The notes under the pieces are model-generated. The model was not told the origin of the DNA. It worked only from the letters and a program-made list of their open reading frames with translations, and searched no databases. 64,000 nucleotides of DNA from the NCBI RefSeq assembly GCF_029910215.1, contig NZ_CP110396.1, forward strand, positions 2,604,001 to 2,668,000, written 5' to 3'. A program made the position numbers and the translations under genes. Origin of the DNA: Paraburkholderia sp. D15. Its GTDB lineage: Bacteria; Pseudomonadota; Gammaproteobacteria; Burkholderiales; Burkholderiaceae. Of the stretch, positions 60,121 through 64,000 are shown piece by piece. Position 1 is the stretch's first letter, and the number at the start of each line of letters is the position of its first letter.

Positions 60121-62655
60121 TTACTTCAGCGCGCCTGTCACGGCGGTCACCAGGTTCGTCACCGGCGCCAATGCGCCCGTGCCGCTACCCGCATGCGACG
60201 CCGTCGACGTCAGCCCGGCGACCAGACCCGTTGCCGGCGCCAGAAGACCCGATGCCGCCGAGCCCGCTGAACCGCTCGCGCCTGCCGCGGCGTTCGCGCC
60301 GGCATTCACGACGCCGCTGGATACGCCGACGCCCGCATTGACGAGACCCGTCACCGGAGCCGTGAGCGCACCGGCCGACGCGAGCGTGTTGCCGAGCGTG
60401 CTCGTCACCGTGGTCGCGATCGGCACGACCGGGTTGTTCTTCGCCAGACCCGACAAGGTGCTGGTCAACGAACCGGCGGTGCCTGTCACCGTGTTGAGCG
60501 TGCTGGTGATCGGCACGATCGGATTCGCGCTGGCAAGCGTGCTCGTGACGCTGCTTACCGCGCCGCTGATCGGCGCAACGGCGGAGGTCAGGGCGTTGGT
60601 GACCGGCGCGATCGGGTTGTTACCCGCGGCGCCGCTCAGCGCGCTCGTCACGGAGCTGACGGCGCCAGTGACAGGAGCAAGTGGGTTTGTGCCCGCTGCG
60701 CCCGCAAGCGTGCTGGTGACGGAATTGACGACGCCGGTAACCGGAGCCAACGGATTGCTACCGGCTGCGCCTGCGAGCGTGCTGGTGACGGAGTTGACGG
60801 CGCCGGTAACCGGAGCCAGCGGATTGCTACCGGCCGCACCAGCAAGCGTGCTGGTGACGGAGTTGACGACGCCGGTGACCGGAGCCAATGGATCGTTACC
60901 GGCAGCGCCTGCGAGCGTGCTGGTGACAGAGCTGACCACGCCGGTAACCGGAGCCAACGGATTGCTGCCCGCCGCTCCCGCGAGCGTGCTCGTCACGGAG
61001 TTGACGACACCTGAGACAGGCGCTAGCGGATTGTTCCCTGCCGCTCCCGTCACGATGCCGGTCAGCGAATTGACCGCGGTCGACACCGTGCTCGCCCCCG
61101 AGTTGACCGCATTGGAGATAACAGCCGTCGTTCCATTCACGGTGTTCGCCAGATTGGCTGTCGTCGAATCGACGGCTGTCGTCAGCGCGCCAGTAGTGGC
61201 GTTGATGGTGTTGGAAGCGGTGGCCGTCGTCGAACCGACAGCGCCTGTGAGCGCACCCGTCGCCGCACTGACTGCACCCGATACCGGTGCAAGCGGATTG
61301 CCGCTCGTGGCATTCGCAAGCGATGACGTGACCGTGTTGACCACGCCCGTGACTGGCGCGAGCGGATCGCTACCTGCCACGCCGGCGAGTGCGCCTGTCA
61401 CGGAGTTGACTGCGCCAGTGACAGGCGCGAGGGGATTGCTACCAGCGGCGCCAGACAACGCGCCTGTCACCGTTCCAATTGCACCGGTCACGGGCGCAAG
61501 AGGATCGCTTCCTGCAGCACCGGAAAGCGCGCCAGTGACCGAGCTAATTGCGCCAGTCACGGGTGCAAGCGGATTGCTGCCAGTGGCGCCGGACAACGCA
61601 CCTGTCACCGTTCCAATTGCGCCGGTTACGGGCGCGAGAGGATCGCTTCCTGCAGCACCGGAAAGCGCGCCAGTGACCGAGTTAATCGCGCCAGTCACAG
61701 GTGCAAGAGGATTGCTGCCAGCGGCGCCGGACAACGCACCTGTCACCGTTCCAATTGCACCGGTCACGGGCGCAAGAGGATCGCTTCCTACAGCACCGGA
61801 AAGCGCGCCAGTGACCGAGCTAATTGCGCCAGTCACGGGTGCAAGCGGATTGCTGCCAGCGGCGCCGGACAACGCACTTGTCACCGTACCGATTGCGCCC
61901 GTTACAGGCGCGAGAGGATCGCTTCCTGTGACACCCGAAAGCGCGCCAGTGACCGAGCTAATCGCACCAGTCACAGGTGCAAGAGGATTGCTGCCAGCGG
62001 CGCCGGACAACGCACCGGTCACGGTTCCAATCGCGCCAGTGACAGGCGCAAGAGGATCGCTGCCAGCGACACCCGAAAGCGCGCCAGTGACCGAGCTAAT
62101 CGCACCAGTCACAGGTGCAAGAGGATTGCTGCCAGCGGCACCCGACAACGCCCCCGTCACCGCGCCAATCGCGCCAGTCACAGGTGCAAGCGGATTGCCA
62201 CCAGCGGCACCCGACAACGCCCCTGTCACCGCGCCAATCGCGCCAGTCACAGGCGCAAGCGGATTGCTACCACCGGCACCCGACAACGCCCCCGTCACCG
62301 TGCCCACCACCCCCGTCAGCGGCGCCAGCGGATCCGTTCCACCCAACCCCGGCAAGCTGCCCGTCACCGTTCCCAGCAAACCCGTCAACGGCATCAGCGA
62401 TTGATTGCCGTAATTGATCGTGAGCGTCCCCGAGCCGCCGACCGTCACCGTGACCCCGTTGCCGGTCGCCGTGCCGCTGCCGGCGATGCCCAATGAGATC
62501 GCGCTGGGCGTGATGCCCGCGCCGACACCCAACGCCAGACCCGCACCCGGCAGCGTCGTGTCCGCCCTCGCGGCCCCGCTCGCAGCCAGGCCGAATGCAG
62601 CGGCCGCGCACAATGCGATTGCGGTGACCGCAGTCCCTGCGAAGTTCTTTTCCAT
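60121..62655 (-). CDS. Secreted repeat protein built of 23-residue units
   Basis: An 844-residue exported protein. The signal peptide ends near residue 31 (GAARAD). Residues 107-474 hold sixteen 23-residue repeats of the type S-N/D-P-L-A-P-V-T-G-A-x-x-x-V-T-G-A-L-S-G-A-A-G. Residues 475-540 hold three 22-residue units without the PLAPV core, and residues 541-678 six more 23-residue repeats (ending in STLAGAAG), followed by a partial unit and a Gly/Ala/Ser-rich C-terminal end. There are no cysteines after the signal peptide. It looks like a secreted or surface structural protein; there is no anchor. The ATG at 62655 follows GAGAGGCAGG. It stands alone, convergent with the MBL-fold gene. Confidence 0.85.
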   Translation of the reverse strand: MEKNFAGTAVTAIALCAAAAFGLAASGAARADTTLPGAGLALGVGAGITPSAISLGIAGSGTATGNGVTVTVGGSGTLTINYGNQSLMPLTGLLGTVTGSLPGLGGTDPLAPLTGVVGTVTGALSGAGGSNPLAPVTGAIGAVTGALSGAAGGNPLAPVTGAIGAVTGALSGAAGSNPLAPVTGAISSVTGALSGVAGSDPLAPVTGAIGTVTGALSGAAGSNPLAPVTGAISSVTGALSGVTGSDPLAPVTGAIGTVTSALSGAAGSNPLAPVTGAISSVTGALSGAVGSDPLAPVTGAIGTVTGALSGAAGSNPLAPVTGAINSVTGALSGAAGSDPLAPVTGAIGTVTGALSGATGSNPLAPVTGAISSVTGALSGAAGSDPLAPVTGAIGTVTGALSGAAGSNPLAPVTGAVNSVTGALAGVAGSDPLAPVTGVVNTVTSSLANATSGNPLAPVSGAVSAATGALTGAVGSTTATASNTINATTGALTTAVDSTTANLANTVNGTTAVISNAVNSGASTVSTAVNSLTGIVTGAAGNNPLAPVSGVVNSVTSTLAGAAGSNPLAPVTGVVSSVTSTLAGAAGNDPLAPVTGVVNSVTSTLAGAAGSNPLAPVTGAVNSVTSTLAGAAGSNPLAPVTGVVNSVTSTLAGAAGTNPLAPVTGAVSSVTSALSGAAGNNPIAPVTNALTSAVAPISGAVSSVTSTLASANPIVPITSTLNTVTGTAGSLTSTLSGLAKNNPVVPIATTVTSTLGNTLASAGALTAPVTGLVNAGVGVSSGVVNAGANAAAGASGSAGSAASGLLAPATGLVAGLTSTASHAGSGTGALAPVTNLVTAVTGALK
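60622..62337. repeat. 69-bp tandem coding repeats with 138-bp higher-order units
   Basis: The repeat core of the secreted protein. The period is 69 bases (23 codons). From the fourth to the fifteenth unit, units beginning with Ser-Asn and Ser-Asp alternate, so the true period there is 138 bases. The units are separated into two blocks by about 198 bases of divergent units. Confidence 0.9.
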
Positions 62656-62947
62656 CGCCCTGCCTCTCTTTGTTGGTTAGTGCCACTGAGGTGAATGCGA
62701 GGCGTACGTCTGCAGAGAACGTGCCAATTTGCGCGTCGTCCGTGCAATGAAGGGAACGTCATTGCGCGGCGTGGCCTGGCGGGACGCCGGAGAGGATGGG
62801 ATTGCGTTCGATACGGTGAATGTCACGCGCGCACGGCGCGCTGTTCCGGCCTGTGTAACGTGACATGCCGGTTGCCGACGCAGTGCGATGCCAGATGGAT
62901 CAAACCGATGTTCGATCGCGCGCGCACCGAGGCGCGATGCGTCGAGC

Positions 62948-63436
62948 CTAGGCGGGCTTCGCTCTTCGCGGGCTCGATGGCTTCCGCGGTTCGGGCGGCA
63001 TGCGCACGACCGTGTCTTCCGGATTCAACACGCGCCCATCCTGCGCCCGCAACTCCAGCTTGCGTACCGGCTTGCCGTGTTTCGCATCGACGAGCTGCAC
63101 GTGCGCTTCGTTCACGTCGAAGAAGAAATCCTCTCCCCATTGTCTGAGCGCGACGAGCAAGGGAAACAGACCGCGTCCTTTCTCCGTGAGCACGTATTCC
63201 TGATAGGCGCTGCCATCCGATGCCGGGACCATGTCCATGATGCCGTGCGCGACCAGGTTGCGTAGACGCACGGTCAGGATGTTTTTCGCCAGGCCGAGGT
63301 TCTTCTGGAATTCGCCGAACCGGCGGGAACCGTCGAACGCATCGCGGACGATCAGCAGCGACCACCAGTCGCCGATTGCGTCGAGCGGCCTCGCGACACC
63401 GCATAGCGAATCCGCGTGAGTCGTTCGTTTAACCAT
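62948..63436 (-). CDS. HxlR-family transcriptional regulator
   Basis: A 162-residue HxlR-type winged-helix regulator. CGVARPLDAIGDWWSLLIVRDAFDGSRRFGEFQKNLGLAKNILTVRLRNLVAHGIM is the typical DNA-binding core, with the near-N-terminal Cys that some members use to sense oxidants or aldehydes. The C-terminal half (about 60 residues) is longer than in the shortest members. The start at 63436 opens the conserved part. It diverges from the hydrolase gene, with a palindrome between, and likely represses it. Confidence 0.92.
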   Translation of the reverse strand: MVKRTTHADSLCGVARPLDAIGDWWSLLIVRDAFDGSRRFGEFQKNLGLAKNILTVRLRNLVAHGIMDMVPASDGSAYQEYVLTEKGRGLFPLLVALRQWGEDFFFDVNEAHVQLVDAKHGKPVRKLELRAQDGRVLNPEDTVVRMPPEPRKPSSPRRAKPA

Positions 63437-63510
63437 CGTTTTGTCCTGTTTGCTTGCGGGTGTGATGAGTGAAACCAACCTCGCCAGCGAGCGTGGCTGG
63501 CATTCCAGCT

Positions 63511-63563
63511 GGTTGCAATATAAAACCAGTCGTGCTACAACGCAATCGGTTGCAATTTGCAAC
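63511..63563. promoter_or_regulatory. HxlR-type operator region
   Basis: GTTGCAATTTGCAAC at 63549-63563 is a perfect palindrome around one central base. Its half GGTTGCAAT also occurs at 63511-63519, 37 bases to the left. Both lie in the 193-base gap between the divergent HxlR and hydrolase genes, and are the probable regulator sites. Confidence 0.65.
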
Positions 63564-63629
63564 TACATTAAACCTCTTGCGATCCTGCATGAGCCGTTAC
63601 ACCTATCCGTTTCCCTGGAGAGAGCAGTC

Positions 63630-64000
63630 ATGGCCAGTTTCGACGACACGTTTGACGATACCTTCCCCTTCACCCCTCATTTCAGCGACGCGTCCGGTTT
63701 CCAGATGCACTACGTCGATGAAGGGCCGCGAGATGGACAGGTCGTGTTGTGTCTGCACGGCGAGCCGACCTGGAGTTATATGTTCCGGCATCTGATTACG
63801 CGATTGAGCGGCACGTACCGGGTCATCGCCCCCGATCATATGGGTTTCGGCCGCAGCGACACGCCGCGGGATCGCGACTACTGGCTGCAGGATCACATCG
63901 ACAACCTCGAACGTTTCGTGTTGGAGCTCGATCTGCGCGACATCACGCTGGTCATGCACGACTTCGGTGGACCGGTCGGCATGGGGCTCGCGGCACGGCA
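63630..64000 (+). CDS. Haloalkane-dehalogenase-like alpha/beta hydrolase (partial)
   Basis: The first 123 residues of an alpha/beta hydrolase, cut by the window end. The oxyanion segment LHGEPTWSYMF and the nucleophile elbow VMHDFGGPVG with Asp111 are characteristic of haloalkane dehalogenases and close relatives; ordinary esterases have Ser there. The halide-binding Trp of the elbow (D-W-G) is Phe here, so it may be a dehalogenase-like hydrolase with other specificity. The ATG at 63630 follows GGAGAGAG. It diverges from the HxlR gene. Confidence 0.85.
   Translation, partial: MASFDDTFDDTFPFTPHFSDASGFQMHYVDEGPRDGQVVLCLHGEPTWSYMFRHLITRLSGTYRVIAPDHMGFGRSDTPRDRDYWLQDHIDNLERFVLELDLRDITLVMHDFGGPVGMGLAAR

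Noticed and set aside
60622..62337. Regular 69-bp repeats that might suggest a CRISPR array
   Set aside because: The repeats are contiguous and translated, without unique spacers, and no cas genes are present.
60179..62404. A 741-codon plus-strand reading frame opposite the repeat protein
   Set aside because: It is the complement of the periodic repeats, with the same 23-codon period. The minus-strand product has a signal peptide and a ribosome site, while this frame has neither.

Overview
The window is dense, high-GC bacterial DNA with about 61 protein genes and no recognisable rRNA, tRNA, CRISPR array or insertion sequence. Gene content points to a Burkholderiales bacterium, most like Paraburkholderia/Caballeronia/Burkholderia. 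It has many LysR regulators, branched-chain-amino-acid-type ABC systems, a YheO/DauR-type regulator, PpnP, and small catabolic operons beside divergent regulators. This looks like accessory metabolic chromosome, perhaps a secondary replicon. That taxonomy is an inference from gene content and style, not from a marker gene.

Layout. 0-3 kb: DinB-like and OsmC-like stress proteins. 1.5-11.8 kb: a divergent transport/oxidation locus. The minus operon is LysR, flavin monooxygenase, two CMD/AhpD-fold proteins and a periplasmic binding protein. The plus operon is a second, paralogous binding protein, a fused LivH-LivM permease and two ATPases. 11.8-16 kb: VOC protein, a 656-aa lipoprotein, and an Asp/Glu-racemase-like protein. 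16-22.5 kb: an NCS1 permease, a LysR regulator, and a compact operon (flavin monooxygenase, Rid protein lacking the family arginine, DUF1028, ArgE-type deacetylase) that reads as a catabolic route for a nitrogen compound. 22.7-24 kb: a polysaccharide flippase. 24-29 kb: cupin, amine oxidase, CMD and two SDR proteins with broken catalytic motifs, divergent from a GcvA-like LysR.

29-35.5 kb: PpnP, a small lipoprotein, a NylB/EstB-like serine hydrolase, a nucleoside-deoxyribosyltransferase-like protein, a NimA/PNPOx-like protein and a stand-alone MHYT sensor. 34.6-39.8 kb: LysR regulator divergent from a split transketolase, a 3-hydroxyisobutyrate-dehydrogenase-type enzyme and an MHS-type MFS carrier, followed by a decayed GNAT gene. 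40-45.4 kb: two GNATs, a GntR/dicarboxylate-symporter pair and small genes.

45.5-49.9 kb is the most unusual segment: a BlaI-type repressor, a BlaR1-like M56 membrane peptidase whose sensor end is an S11 D-Ala-D-Ala peptidase domain, a class A beta-lactamase-like protein with altered motifs, and an acyltransferase-3 protein. It looks like a cell-wall or beta-lactam sensing and response cassette. 50-53.9 kb: DauR-like regulator, ornithine-cyclodeaminase-family enzyme, threonine-synthase-like PLP enzyme, and a cytoplasmic choloylglycine-hydrolase-family amidase. 54-60 kb: a 464-aa orphan, GT9 glycosyltransferase, fatty-acid desaturase, and a TetR/metallo-beta-lactamase-fold divergent pair with direct-repeat operators. 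60-62.7 kb: an 844-aa secreted protein built of 23-aa repeats. 62.9-64 kb: HxlR regulator divergent from a haloalkane-dehalogenase-like hydrolase that runs off the end.

Functions were assigned by reading motifs and family resemblance by eye. No database search was run.
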